Shown piece after piece: positions 24,286 through 35,600 of a stretch of DNA of 64,000 bases. The translations under genes were made by a program, and so were the position numbers. Within the stretch, counting starts at the first letter, position 1, and the number at the start of each line of letters is the position of its first letter. The notes under the pieces are model-generated. The model was not told where the DNA came from. It was given only the letters and a program-made list of their open reading frames with translations, and did no database searches. Origin of the DNA: Solanum dulcamara (lineage: Eukaryota > Streptophyta > Magnoliopsida > Solanales > Solanaceae); contig NC_077239.1 in the NCBI RefSeq assembly GCF_947179165.1, positions 35,110,134 to 35,174,133 of the forward strand, read 5' to 3'.

Positions 24286-25304
24286 TAATAACACTAACGA
24301 TGATAATCTAAAACAAACTAGAGTATTAACTAAAGAAATTAAACAAGAATTAAAAGATATGGGTTTGGCATGATCCAAGTAACAACAAATAGGTTAATAG
24401 TTGAACCAAATGCCTTTATTTGAGAAACTAATCAAGTTTTAGAATCGCATCTTGACTGCTTCATGAGTAATGGTAGACAATAATTAATAAAAGTAATAAC
24501 TGCCTTCTAAAGAATACCAAGAAGAAACCAAAGATATCAAACAAGAAGTTATCTTACTACCTTCAATTATGAACTGGTTAGGTTGAAAGAAAAATTCAAA
24601 AGTAATTTGCCACGAAGGTTCAAAAGAACTTTCAATATATTATTCTTCCAAATCTACCTTTTAAAGTATTAAAGCTCCCCTTTATATAGCAGTAAGAAAG
24701 GGTTGTTCTAGATTAAAAAAAATTAAAAAAATGGCATTTTATAAACTCCTAGATGGCTGCCAACACATGAGAAATAATGTCAAAATAGAAGAAAAACATG
24801 ACATCCCTTAAAGTTTTAGTAGGCTGCCCACATATATGACTTATAATGTCAAAATATAAGAAAAAATGACACCTCCTAAAGTACAAGAAGGATTCCCATA
24901 CACAAAGGTACCATAAGGTCAACATAGAAGAAAAATGATATTAAATGCTAGTTCCAGACATTAGTTAAAAGACTAAATAAGTGCTGAAATTGTTTCTTCA
25001 TTTGTGGGCTGATTTGGGCCATATTCCCTCTCATCTTCAACTTTAATTTGGGCCTAGTTTGTAGGAATTTAGTCCCTAATATTCTTTCTCTTGGACTTGA
25101 ATTTGGGCCATCAAATAATTATAGCATTTGGACAATTCCTTTTCTTTGGGCTTTAGCTCGTCTTCTCCAACAAAATACTTTTTAATTGCTAATTCTAGCC
25201 TATTAAGATTATCTTGATTTTTCTTATTTGGGATCTTGTGATGGGGCCTTTTGGAAACTCCAAAGCTTCCTTAAATATGTGTTGAGCTTTCATCAATGCT
25301 ATCA
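24286..25304 (-). repeat. R4 5' LTR
   Basis: 1019 bp, TAATAACAC (TGATAACAC with one change) to AATGCTATCA on the plus strand. It also keeps the integrase tail frame (25195-25377, minus strand), where GPITRSQIRKI is readable, a sequence typical of gypsy polyprotein tails. Confidence 0.88.
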
Positions 25305-25613
25305 TATATCCATAAGATGAATATTTAATATATTTTGCTTTGGTTGAAAATGGTGTCTTTGATATAATTGCTCTCATATTCTCGTTTATACTATTTTATT
25401 GCTTGATCACCATTAAAATACAGTAGTTGTCGACCCAAAACTTTTAAGACAGAAAGGAGATAGAATACCAAAATATATGGAGTATATTTATTCTAGAATC
25501 GCCTAGGATAATTCATGTATAGAATGCCCGTGACACATACCTATACACCATACTTGGTTATTAAATAGGATGATAGGATTAATGCATCTGTGTTGGTTCG
25601 TGCCTATCCCCAC
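25305..25613. other. Sequence between R4 and R5, no gene
   Basis: About 310 bp of AT-rich DNA. It was contiguous with 36181 onward before R5 inserted, so it may be part of the decayed R6 5' LTR. Nothing recognisable in it. Confidence 0.55.
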
Positions 25614-26111
25614 TCAACTGTTACACCCCACTCTTTTTAAACTCGGAATGTCTCATAAGTTCCTTGGACATTATCATGTGAGCCGGATACGCTACGACAC
25701 TATGAAACAGCTCTAAGAAAGGGAGAATGTGATACCCCATAGTAGAGAAGGTTGGAGATGAAATCATAAGAGTTCGGAAGGAATTGGAGGCCAAGTAACG
25801 AGTCGTAGGACTCGACTTATCTATGTAAACTATTAAGTTAGAAGTCGTACATATGTGAGTTACTTGATTACATACCAAGCTTGTGTAGCAAGGATTTCAC
25901 GGGCTCTTAAAGTGAGACGAGATTACGAACGAGATTATGAACCCAAAAGAAAGAGAAATTTTTTTTGCGGGGAAGCCAATGGGAGGGTGACACATGGCAG
26001 AACCTAAGTAGGCAGGTGACCCACCTTCTTGGGGGAGGTAGACCCCACTACCACGTGGCAGCACCCTATTGGCCATATGGTTGAGGTGGCCCAATAACGG
26101 CCTGATAGGGT

Positions 26112-26138
26112 GACACGTGTCACCTCATATATATATAT
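26112..26138 (+). promoter_or_regulatory. R5 5' LTR putative promoter: G-box palindrome and TATA-like tract
   Basis: The perfect palindrome GACACGTGTC (26112-26121) is followed 5 bp later by an ATATATATATAT tract (26127-26138). The same pairing occurs in the 3' LTR (33136-33145, then 33151-33160) and in R10 (56827-56860, then 56880). ACGTG is the bZIP/bHLH core. Promoter function is inferred from position. Confidence 0.5.
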
Positions 26139-26238
26139 GTGTGTATATGACTCTTTATGTGTTCATTTATCCAAAATCAGTCCAAAAACAACAGCAACAT
26201 AGGGAGAAAACATGAGAAAGAGAGATAGGGAGGCAGCC

Positions 26239-26264
26239 ATGGCGTTTGAAGTTTAAAGGTAAGT
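26239..26264 (+). other. LTR leader mini-ORF and 5' splice donor
   Basis: AGCCATGG gives a good plant start context; ATG is followed by GCG TTT GAA GTT TAA, then AAAG|GTAAGT (donor between 26258 and 26259). An identical copy lies in the 3' LTR at 33259-33284. Related LTRs keep the ATG and donor with different codons between them, some without the stop. Confidence 0.5.
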
Positions 26265-29135
26265 TTCTCAATTTTTTCTCCGTGAATTAATTATATACGA
26301 TGTTCCTAAAATATGTGGAGGTGTATATATGTATATTAAGATGCTTACGGAACTATATTTTTAGTTCTACACTTGGAAAACTAAGAGAAACTTAAAGAGA
26401 AAACGCTAGTTAACAAACCCCATTTTTGGAAGGGACAGTGATTAGTAATATTGGTATAACTTCTTGTATATAGCTTAGTTTTGGGTGATTCAATATGTTT
26501 TGGCAATTTATTTCATATTTCTATAACTTTCATTTAGACTCCAAAATCCAGTTTTACTTTTATCATCTCAAAAAAGGGTAATGAAGTGTAGAGGAGGTAC
26601 TGCCCAGATTTTGGTTTTGGAAATCTTACAGGGACTGCTGTTGGTGTTTCGGTTATATATTTTCGTACAAAATTATTGTAGGGGTAATTCAATTTTTTTT
26701 TTGACCTTGATACACATGTCTATAAATTTCATTGAGGACACAAATCCTATTTCCCTCAATTACCCCTCCGAAACTAAGTGACAATATAAGACAGTGGGCT
26801 GTCTAGATTTCACATTTTGGATAGTTTTGGCGAGTTTGACAAGTTTAATGTAAGGTAAGACTTTTCCTTTTAAATTTGAGTTTATGGTATTGTTATATGG
26901 TGTATTACACCCCTTGTATGCTGCTGGAAGTTTAAGAATGTCGTAGAAATGCTCGACATTCGAAATAAACTAAATTGGAATCGCTATAGTTAAATTGTCG
27001 TCGAAGGATAGTGTTGTTCATGTGAGGTGCTGCTGCAGGGGTTTGATGTATTGTTACAGGGCCTAAATATGTTCTAATGTGAGTTAGGGTGCTTCTAGTG
27101 GAATCCACACGACCCCTCATTGCGTATAATGAAAGGCGTTACAAAATAAAGGCTAGACGCCCTATTGTGCTACCGTATCTTTGAATAAGTCGTTTGGAGT
27201 TTATGTTATATATTGTTGGTCCAAATTGATGAAGGTTGTTGTTGTTGGTTGGCTGTAGGTCTTAGGGACCTAATTGGAAATTTGGATAGGGCACATTATA
27301 GGGGAGGTGCTGCCCAATTTTCGTTGACGCCTTAGCGAATAACAGAACTAGTCGGGGAAACGACTAAGGAAATGGATTCCATTAATACTAAGATGTAACC
27401 TAGGGTGCTGGAAAGTAAAAGGCGTTGATATTAATACTACTTTCATGTTGAATAGGTTCAAAGGACGGCGAGGCAAGCAGGATAAGAAATAATTCAGACA
27501 AGGTATGTAAAGCTTTCTCTTGGCATATTTTGGTATAAGTTCGTACAAGTATCTTTCTTTCATTTTGGCAATGTTTAGCCTTAAGTGGATTGTTTATGAA
27601 GTGCGGGGATAATTCCATTCCCAGGATTCCAAGTACGCCTCATGACCCCTACCCACTGCTCAATATTAGAGTTCCTGTGAAGATTAAGTATTGCCTAGTA
27701 GGGCTTCTATGTGTCAGAATGTAATGTATAGGAAGCTATCTCTCATTTTCATTAAGATGTATTTGATATGAAAATGATGTTACAATGCCATAGTGGTTCA
27801 CCGAGTCCCGTGAAGGGCCGGGTACAAAATATGTATATGAAGATCACCTGAAGGAAAGTACAGACTATATAGAGCTTATTCTCTTTCTTCTTGTGGGGCA
27901 TGTCCTTGTCTTAGTTGTAAGTTGAATTTGATCTGAACTCCGAGGTAACTCCATTCTTAAACATCTCTTAATTACTTTTGAATATTAAACTCCTATAGTA
28001 GTTGAACTACTTTCCCTGGAAACTTTTATACGTTAAAGAGGTAACAAATGTACAGGCTCTACAACCTAAGGACTATAAGGTAATAAGTGTTTCTGATTCC
28101 ATAAATGATTTGGCCCTATGTTAATACATGTCCAGGGCCTCCAAGATTACTTTTGAGACAACCCATAATGGCTTTTAAGGGACACTCGAGATGACTACAC
28201 CGTTACTCGGGTTCTCAAATAAAAGCTTAAATTTCTTATTCTGTCGAGTCTCTGATAATGATTTAAATTGCATATAGTTACTCACTACTCTACTCGTGTA
28301 TATTGTAACACTTCTTTCCCTGAGTCCTGGGCCAGGATATGGTCTTGTGCACAGTTCACTGCATTATTCCCTGAGTCCCTCAATAGAGGGCCAGGATACG
28401 TGTATAGATATATGATGATGTGTTGTAATAAGGTGGTGATGGCACTGGGGCCATGATGGTTTTACATAGGTGATTCACCGAACCCCCGAAAGGGCCGGCT
28501 ATATGATATGACTCAAACATGCATGTTTTTGAAATTCACAAAGTATAGGTACAGGTTTCTGAATTGATATCTTATCCTCTGTTTCTCTATCTCAGATATG
28601 CTTCCGGTTGTATTATATTATGTTTTACATACTCAGTACATATATCGTACTGACCCCTTTTCTCGAGAGGCTGCGTTCATGCCCGCAGGTACAAATACAG
28701 ATTTTGGGAGTCCATCAGCTTAGGATTCCATGTAGCTCAGTTGGAAGAGCCTCCATTATATCAGGGCCTAATTTTTGATACTGTCCACGGATGTATAAAA
28801 ATTATTTCATCCATTCAGGGGTACGGTGGGGGCCCTGTCCTACCATATGTTCTTATTTATATGTTTAGAGGTCTGCAGACATGTATATGTGGGTTGTATA
28901 TGTCAGTTTGGTTCAGCTGGGTCTATATGATATATTGTATATGTTGTTATGTTATGGCAGCCTTGTCGGCTGGCGTGCCCTGTCATGTTGTGATACAAAC
29001 AAAAAGGGCTACAGGTATATGTAAATGTTATTGCCCAGTGGGGCTCTATTACATGATATTGTTTTATTTATAGTTCAATGTGACCACAACTGTCGGACCC
29101 CAGTCGCGACCTACGGGGTTGGGTCATGATAGAAG

Positions 29136-29147
29136 TGGTATCAGAGC
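29136..29147 (+). other. R5 primer binding site (initiator tRNA-Met)
   Basis: Exact TGGTATCAGAGC, four bases (GAAG) after the LTR end. Confidence 0.95.
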
Positions 29148-29322
29148 AGTTCATCCTTAGAGTGTCTGTAGACCGTGTCTAATAGTCTTGGTTATCGATG
29201 TGTTGCGCGCCATATCTATAAACAGGAAGCTATAGAACATTTAGGATGTTACTTTTCTTCTACATCTGAGATCGTGCTTTAGATCCGAGTCATAGGAAAA
29301 TTTCTTATACTAACCTTGGATC

Positions 29323-29723
29323 TTAACAGAAGGACGACACCAATAGTAGGAGGTAATTGACGACATGGAAAGTTACGAAGCATGCAGGTAAGTAAAGTAA
29401 AGCCACGAAAGATATCTGTCGGGTAAGGTATTGAAATATAAAGTTGAAACCTGAAAGAAAAGCAGATAAAAAGTGCAACAAATGTAGTTTTGAGTTGGAC
29501 ATATGAGGTAAGTCCAGTATTTTTATATTATTGTTGACGTTGAAAGCCCTGTGTGGCTGCGATATGAGATGACATTGAAAGCCCTGTGTGGCTGTGACAT
29601 GATATGTATATATATATATATATATATGTTGTCCTTGTGAGGCATTGTTGGTATTTTTTTGCGTGCAAGTTTTGAGATAGTAAGAAGTGTAGAGGAAACT
29701 CTACCGAAATTTTCCCAGAACAA
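29323..29723 (-). pseudogene. R5 copy of the conserved antisense reading frame (frame-broken)
   Basis: Minus strand. The upstream part (29523-29723) reads MSQPHRAFNV and then shifts, coinciding with a local duplication of a GACATTGAAAGCCCTGTGTGG-like segment (about 29538-29600). The downstream part is open as FNVNNNIKILDLPHMSNSK, ends VSSFC and stops at 29325-29323, the same stop as in R3. A TA dinucleotide run lies inside (about 29603-29626). Confidence 0.4.
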
Positions 29724-30372
29724 GGAAAAGGGAATAAAACGTAGTTTTATAACATGTCTTGGAAATTGATACCGAGTACCCGCATTATGCTAAAGTAAAG
29801 TTGTAAGAGGTACTCTTCATGTCGTCAATAAGGGACACCCTCTTTACTTGGGGAAGGTTATTTCGAAGAAACAAAAGTCTGTCTGAGCAGTACAGTTCAG
29901 ACCGCAGTATCTCCAACCGTAATTATGTTGTAGAACAACAAAAGAGAAGCTCAAGTTGAAGGGTAAGATGTCCAGTAATTGAGATTCACTCTTTTGAAGG
30001 TACCAAGCCCCCAACTCCTATTATAAATTAGATGAGTTATTCATAACTCGAGGGTACACTCGGAAGGGGACCAGGTAGGTCAAGTATTAACAGAAGTACT
30101 ATAATGTTTAAGAAATTTTGGTTTCTTCCAACAATGGTTGGAAAATGATTTATGGTAATAGTTTATAGTTTTCCACCGACTAATTGGGAAAAGAACTCCT
30201 AACGGATGCATCTCAGGAGATGTCAGGGACGAATACTAATTAAAAAGGGGATATGTAAGTATGAATTGAACAGTGTGATACGAGTATGTAGGAACAAAGT
30301 GGAACCACTAGTAAGACACATTTAGTACGTGTTGACTATGATAAAGGCCTGCGTTGAGAATGCAGTAAGAGC

Positions 30373-30560
30373 ATGGGGCTTAAGATAAAAAAAATGAAAT
30401 GAAAAATGACGTGTGTACACAACGTCGGCCCAAAAATGGTGGAACCCTTAAGGGACGAGGATGAAAAACTTAAGGAATAAATGGTGCAACTCCTATTCGC
30501 CCCAAGAAGCACATGATATAGGTTGGGATAAAGCTACTACTCCAAGGAAACCTTATAGTC
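30373..30560 (+). pseudogene. R5 decayed copy of the small sense frame
   Basis: Homologous to the 67 aa frame of R3. It reads MGLKIKK, then HNVGPKMVEPLRDEDEKLKE and a stop, with further stops downstream. Function unknown. Confidence 0.4.
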
Positions 30561-31204
30561 GGAATACTAGCACTTCCTAGTTGGAATTGAAATGACTACA
30601 AGTACAAACAAAGGAAAGTATGAGTACCCTCTAAAGGGGGAAGTTAATGAGAAAATGGCAAAAGTAAGATGAAGGCAATCGATATGGGAATATATTTAAG
30701 ATGGACGTCTAAACATCAACAAGATATCTTACTGAACCAAGTTAGAAAGGTCCGGAAGCTACCAATAATTAGATGGAAGCCAGAATGCTACATAAGGCAG
30801 CGTTAGGAAGTTTTTGACGAGACCCTGACTAACATAACACTAGAAGGCAACTGCGGATAAAAACAAAAGAGTGTAACCATGAAAGGATATCAACCAACTT
30901 AAGAGACATTACGAAGGATAATGACAACATGCTAGATCAAAAGCCAAAATGTTGGGTATAGAGTTAGTCGCAAATTATGTTGCGATAGATAAATAATCAA
31001 AGAAAAAGGAATAGAAAGCCTCTTGTGGTAGAAAATGAGGAGAACACAAAGTAAATAAAGGATCGTGGAGCTAAATATCTATGCCGATACTGGATGTAAG
31101 ATAACAGACGAGAGGATAGGGCAAAACATAAAGACTCGTGAGACAATGTTGAGGTAAATCTGGAGCTAAGTTGAGTGCCTGCACCTCATGGAAAAGGTTA
31201 CAAT

Positions 31205-31324
31205 AAAACGCGACACGAATACTTCCCATGGAGGTCACCCATCCCAATATTACTCTCGCCCCAACACACTTAACTTCAAAATTCTGATGGAACTTAATGC
31301 GTTAGTGCTGGTGTGATCGCGCGA
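31205..31324 (-). rRNA. 5S rRNA-derived sequence inside R5, antisense to the element
   Basis: Minus strand, 120 bp, aligning end to end with plant 5S rRNA. It keeps ACACCAGCACTAA near the 5' end, GTTAAGTGTGTTGGGGCGAG (A box region, with changes), GGGATGGGTGACCTCC (C box region, almost intact) and TGGGAAGTATTCGTGTCGCG at the 3' end. Immediately after, the minus strand has TTTT, as expected of a Pol III terminator. It shares derived changes with the R3 copy, for example TTCCATCAGAATTTTGAA in place of the normal ATCCCATCAGAACTCCGCA. Confidence 0.88.
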
Positions 31325-31734
31325 GATGGAGGAATCTGAACTTGTGATGGAGAAACGATATGAGATAATGTACCTAGAGTATTATAAGATATGTTAAGGC
31401 AATTGTAATAAGGGCTTAAGCAAAACAAGAAGGATTAGCTAATTGCTAATTGACGACGCACTCGAATGCCACAACTCTTCAACATAGAACTAGATAATGA
31501 GAGGAAAACCGCAGAATGGCTATATGGGCCAGTGGGCGAGGGAATTTTGACACCACTTGGTAGCAAACTCTAAGGGCGAAAAAGCAAAACCCAAAAAGGT
31601 AAGGGTACCAGCTGATGTAATTTACGAATGACAGGAAGCAGTGCCCAAGGTCGAAAATCCCACAATATGACCAGGACTACAAAACTCATTTTGCACTCCA
31701 GCGCCAAATGACTCTAGAGGGAAGGTTACTTGTG

Positions 31735-32580
31735 GATTAATGATATTAGTCCCTGCTCCTTCGATCAAAGGTTACCTACTCCTCCGAGAAGGTGTAAAAT
31801 TTTAGATTAAAAGAGTGGTAGGACCTTACGGAGTCCCCACAACTATTGTCCTAGGCAAGGGAGCCCAAGTTGTAATTGACTATCGAGAGACACAAAGATA
31901 GGTTAAGCCAAATTACCGAGATGGAATTAGTGCTACTGGTAGAGTAAGACGTGTAAGTCCCCTAGTGGATGGGTCGATATTAGAAAAACTAAGCTAAAAA
32001 GGACTTGACATGATTAAGCAAGTTGTTGACTAAAAGCCCAGAGTCGGCAGGAATGATATACAGATAATCGTAATCGACATACAGAGTTCAAGTTGATGAT
32101 TGGATGTTCATCATAGGGTCACCTAGAAAAGTAACTTAGCCCAAATTATATTAGATGGTATCAAGTTGCTCGTAAGGTGGGCAAAGTAGCCGGTAAGTTG
32201 AACTTACCACCTTATTTGAAAACTATACGCCTAGTCCCTCAGATAGAAATGCTTCGCAAGGATACTGACGAACTACCTAGGGTATATTCCATAAATGAGG
32301 TCCAGGAGATGGAATCCTGTAAGGAAAAAAAAACTACGGCCATCTTAGATCCGCAAGGGATGTTGGAAAAACTGAAACCAGAAAGAGGATGATTGGGGAG
32401 CTGAAGAGAACATAAAATACAAGTATTTGCACCTGTAATCGATATTTACAGGTAACCCCGATTCCTAAAACACATATATGATGTATTGGTATGGAAGTAC
32501 GTGTTAAAAAAATAGCAAAGAATCTCCCTACGATTTGTATAAGGTGCTAAGAGAAGTTTTATCTAACATTCGGGGACGAA
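31735..32580 (+). pseudogene. R5 decayed integrase and C-terminal segment
   Basis: Plus strand. Around 31810-31870 is GPYGVPTTIVLGKGAQ, aligning to the integrase core around the second catalytic Asp (R10 has YGVPIAIVSDEGA); the Asp is Gly here. From 32177 to 32392 is open GKVAGKLNLPPYLKTIRLVP, MLRKDTDELPRVYSINEVQE, the integrase C-terminal segment. It ends in GGGGACGAATGTTCT before the polypurine tract. Multiple stops. Confidence 0.78.
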
Positions 32581-32587
32581 TGTTCTA

Positions 32588-32600
32588 AAGGGGGGAAGGA
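32588..32600 (+). other. R5 polypurine tract
   Basis: AAGGGGGGAAGGA immediately upstream of the 3' LTR TGTTACACCC. Confidence 0.9.
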
Positions 32601-35600
32601 TGTTACACCCCACCCTTTTTAAACTCGGAATGTCTCATAAGTTCCTTGGACATTATCATGTGAGCCAGATACGCTACGACACTATCAAACGGCTCTAAGA
32701 AAGGGAGAATGTGATACCCCATAGTAGAGAAGGTTGGAGATGAAATCATAAGAGTTCGGAAGGAATTGGAGGCCAAGTAACAAGTCGTAGGACTCGACTT
32801 ATCTACGTAAACTACTAAGTTAGAAGTCGTACATACGTGAGTTATTTGATTACATACCAATCTTGCGTAGCAAGGAATTCAAAGACTCTTAAAGTGAGAC
32901 GAGATTACGAACGAGATTACGAACCCACGAGGAAGAGAAAAAAATTTGGCGGGGCAGCCAATGGGAGGGTGACACGTGGCAGCACCTAAGCAGGCAGGTG
33001 ACCCACCTGCTTGGGGTCAAGTAGGTGACCCACCTGCTTGGGGGAGGTGGACCCCACTGCAACATGGCAGCACCCTATTAGCCGCATGGTTGAGGTGGCC
33101 CAATAAGGGCCTGACACATGTCACCCTTAGGGGATGACACGTGTCACCTCATATATATATGTGTATATGACTCTTTATGTGTTCATTTATCCAAAATCAA
33201 TCCAAAAACAACAGCAACATAGGGAGAAAACGTGAGAAAGAGAGATAGGGAGGCAGCCATGGCGTTTGAAGTTTAAAGGTAAGTTTCTCAATTTTCTCTC
33301 CGTGAATTAATTATATACGATGTTCCTAAAATACGTGAAGGGGTATATATGTATATTACGATGCTTATGGAACTATATTTTCAGTTCTACACTTGGAAAA
33401 CTAAGAGAAACTTAAAGAGAAAATGCTAGTTAACAAACTCGTTTTTGGAAGGGACAGTGATTAGTAATATTGGTATAACTTCTTGTGTATACCTTTGTTT
33501 TGGGTGATTCAACATGTTTTGGAAAGTTATTTCATATTTATATAACTTTCATTTATACTCCAAAATCCAGTTTTACTTTTATCATCTCTAAAAAGGGTGA
33601 TGAAGTGTGGAGGAGGTACTGCCCAGATTTTGGTTTTGGAAATCTTACACGGACTATTGTTGGTGTTTCGGTTATATATTTTCGTACAAAATTGTTGTAG
33701 GGGTAATTCAAAATTTTTTGATACCTTGATACATATGTCTATAACTTTCATTGAGGACACAAATCCTATTTCCCTCAATTACCCCTCCGAAACTAAGCGA
33801 CAATATAAGACAGTGGGCTGTCCAGATTTCACATTTTGGATAGTTTTGGCGAGTTTGACAAGTTTAACGTAAGGTAAGACCTTTCTTTTTACATTGGAGT
33901 TTATGGTATTGTTATATGGTGTATTGCACCCCTTTTATGATTCTTTAAGTTTAAGAATATCGTAGAAATGCTCAACGTTCGAAATAAACTAAATTGGAAT
34001 CGCTATAGTTAAATTGTCATTGAAGGATAGTGTTGTTCATGTGAGGTGCTGCTGCAGGGGTTTGATGTGTTTTTGCTGGGCCTAAATATGTTCTAATGTG
34101 GGTTAGGGTGCTTTTAGTTGAATCCACACGACCCCTCGTTGTGTATAATGAAAGGCGTTACAAAATAAAGGCTAGACGCCCTATTGTGCGACCGTATCTT
34201 TGAATAAGTCGTTTGGAGTTTATGTTGTATATTGTTGGTCCAAATTGATGCAGGTTGTTGTTGTTGGTTGGATGTAGGTCTTAGGTACCTAATTGGAAAT
34301 TTGGATAGGGCACATTATAGGGGAGGTGCTGCCCAATTTTCGTTGACGCCTTAGCGAATAACGGAACTAGTCGGGGAAACGACTAAGGAAATAGATTCCA
34401 TTAATACTAAGATGTAACCTAGGGTGATGGAAAGTAAAAGGCATTGATATTCATACTACTTTCATGTTGAATAGTTTCAAAGTACGGCGAGGCAAGCAGG
34501 ATAAGGAATAATTCAGACAAGGTATGTAAAGCTTTCTCTTGGCATGTTTTGGTATAAGTTCGTACAACTATCTTTCTTTCCTTTGGGAAATATTTAGCCT
34601 TAAGTGGATTGTTTATGAAGTGTGGGGATAATTCCATTCCCAGGATTGTAAGTACGCCTTATAACCCCTACCTACTGCTCAGTATTAGAGTTCCTGTAAA
34701 GATTAAATATTGCCTAGTAGGGCTTCTATTTGTCAGACTATAATGTATGGGAAGCTATCTCTCATTTTCATTAAGATGTATTTGATATGAAAATAAGGTT
34801 AAAATTTCATATTGGTTCACCGAGCCCCGTGAAAGGCCGGGTACGAAATATGTATATGAAGATCACCTGAAGGAAAGTACAGACTATATAGAGCTTATTC
34901 TCTTTCTTCTTGTGGGGCATATCCTTGTCTTAGTTGTAAGTTGAATCTGATCTGAACTCCGAGGTAACTCCATTCTTAAACATCTCTTAATTACTTGTGA
35001 ATATTAAACTCCTATAGTAGTTGAACTACTTTCCCTGGAAACTTTTATACGTTAAAGAGGTAACAAATGTACAGGCTCTACAACCTAAGGACTATAAGGT
35101 AATAAGTGTTTCTGATTCCATAAATGATTTGGCCCTATGTTAATACATGTCCCGGGCCTCCGAGATTACTTTTGAGATAACCCATAATGGCATTTAAGGG
35201 ACACTCGAGATGACTACACCGTTACTCGAGTTCTCAAATAAAAGCTTAACTTTCTTATTCTGTCGAGTCTCTGATAATGATTTAAATTGCATATAGTTAC
35301 TCACTACTCTACTCATGTATATTGTAACACTTCTTTCCCCGAGTCCCGGGCCAGGATATGTTCTCGTGCACAGTTCACTGCATTATTCCCTGAGTCCCTC
35401 AATAGAAGGCCAGGATATGTGTATAGATATATGATGATGTGTTGTAATAAGGTGGTGATGGCACTAGGGCCATGATGGTTATATAGAGGTGATTCACCGG
35501 ACCCTCGAAAGGGCCGTCTATATGATATGACTCGAACATGCATGTTTTTAAAATTTACAAAGTACAGGTACAGGTTTCTGAATTGATATCTTATCCCTTA

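Larger units (their letters stand above)
18139..25304 (-). mobile_element. R4: decayed Ty3/Gypsy retrotransposon with gag-pol
   Basis: A 7.2 kb element on the minus strand, with about 1.05 kb LTRs that begin TGATAGCA and end TGTTATCA on the element strand. Domain order is gag, protease, RT, RNase H, integrase, diagnostic of Ty3/Gypsy. Every domain carries stops, frameshifts or lost catalytic residues. The flanking five bases (TTTAG at 18134-18138, TATAT at 25305-25309) do not match, so the ends may have been exchanged by recombination, in keeping with the tandem LTR-like units on the left. It is a different family from the surrounding long-LTR elements. Confidence 0.9.
25619..29131 (+). repeat. 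R5 5' LTR
   Basis: 3513 bp, TGTTACACCCC to GGGTCATGATA (the usual TGACA end changed to TGATA), then GAAG and the primer binding site. It contains a G-box palindrome and TATA-like tract (26112-26138), an ATG mini-exon with splice donor (26239-26264), further donor-like sites at CAAGGTATGT (near 27500), and a R/U5 hairpin region near 28650-28675 with a degraded stem. Confidence 0.95.

Noticed and set aside
18134..25309. Target duplication for R4
   Set aside because: Flanking pentamers TTTAG and TATAT do not match, so no duplication is claimed.
29136..29147. tRNA-Met similarity at TGGTATCAGAGC sites
   Set aside because: Only the 12-base 3'-end complement is present, as a retroelement primer binding site; there is no cloverleaf or tRNA gene.
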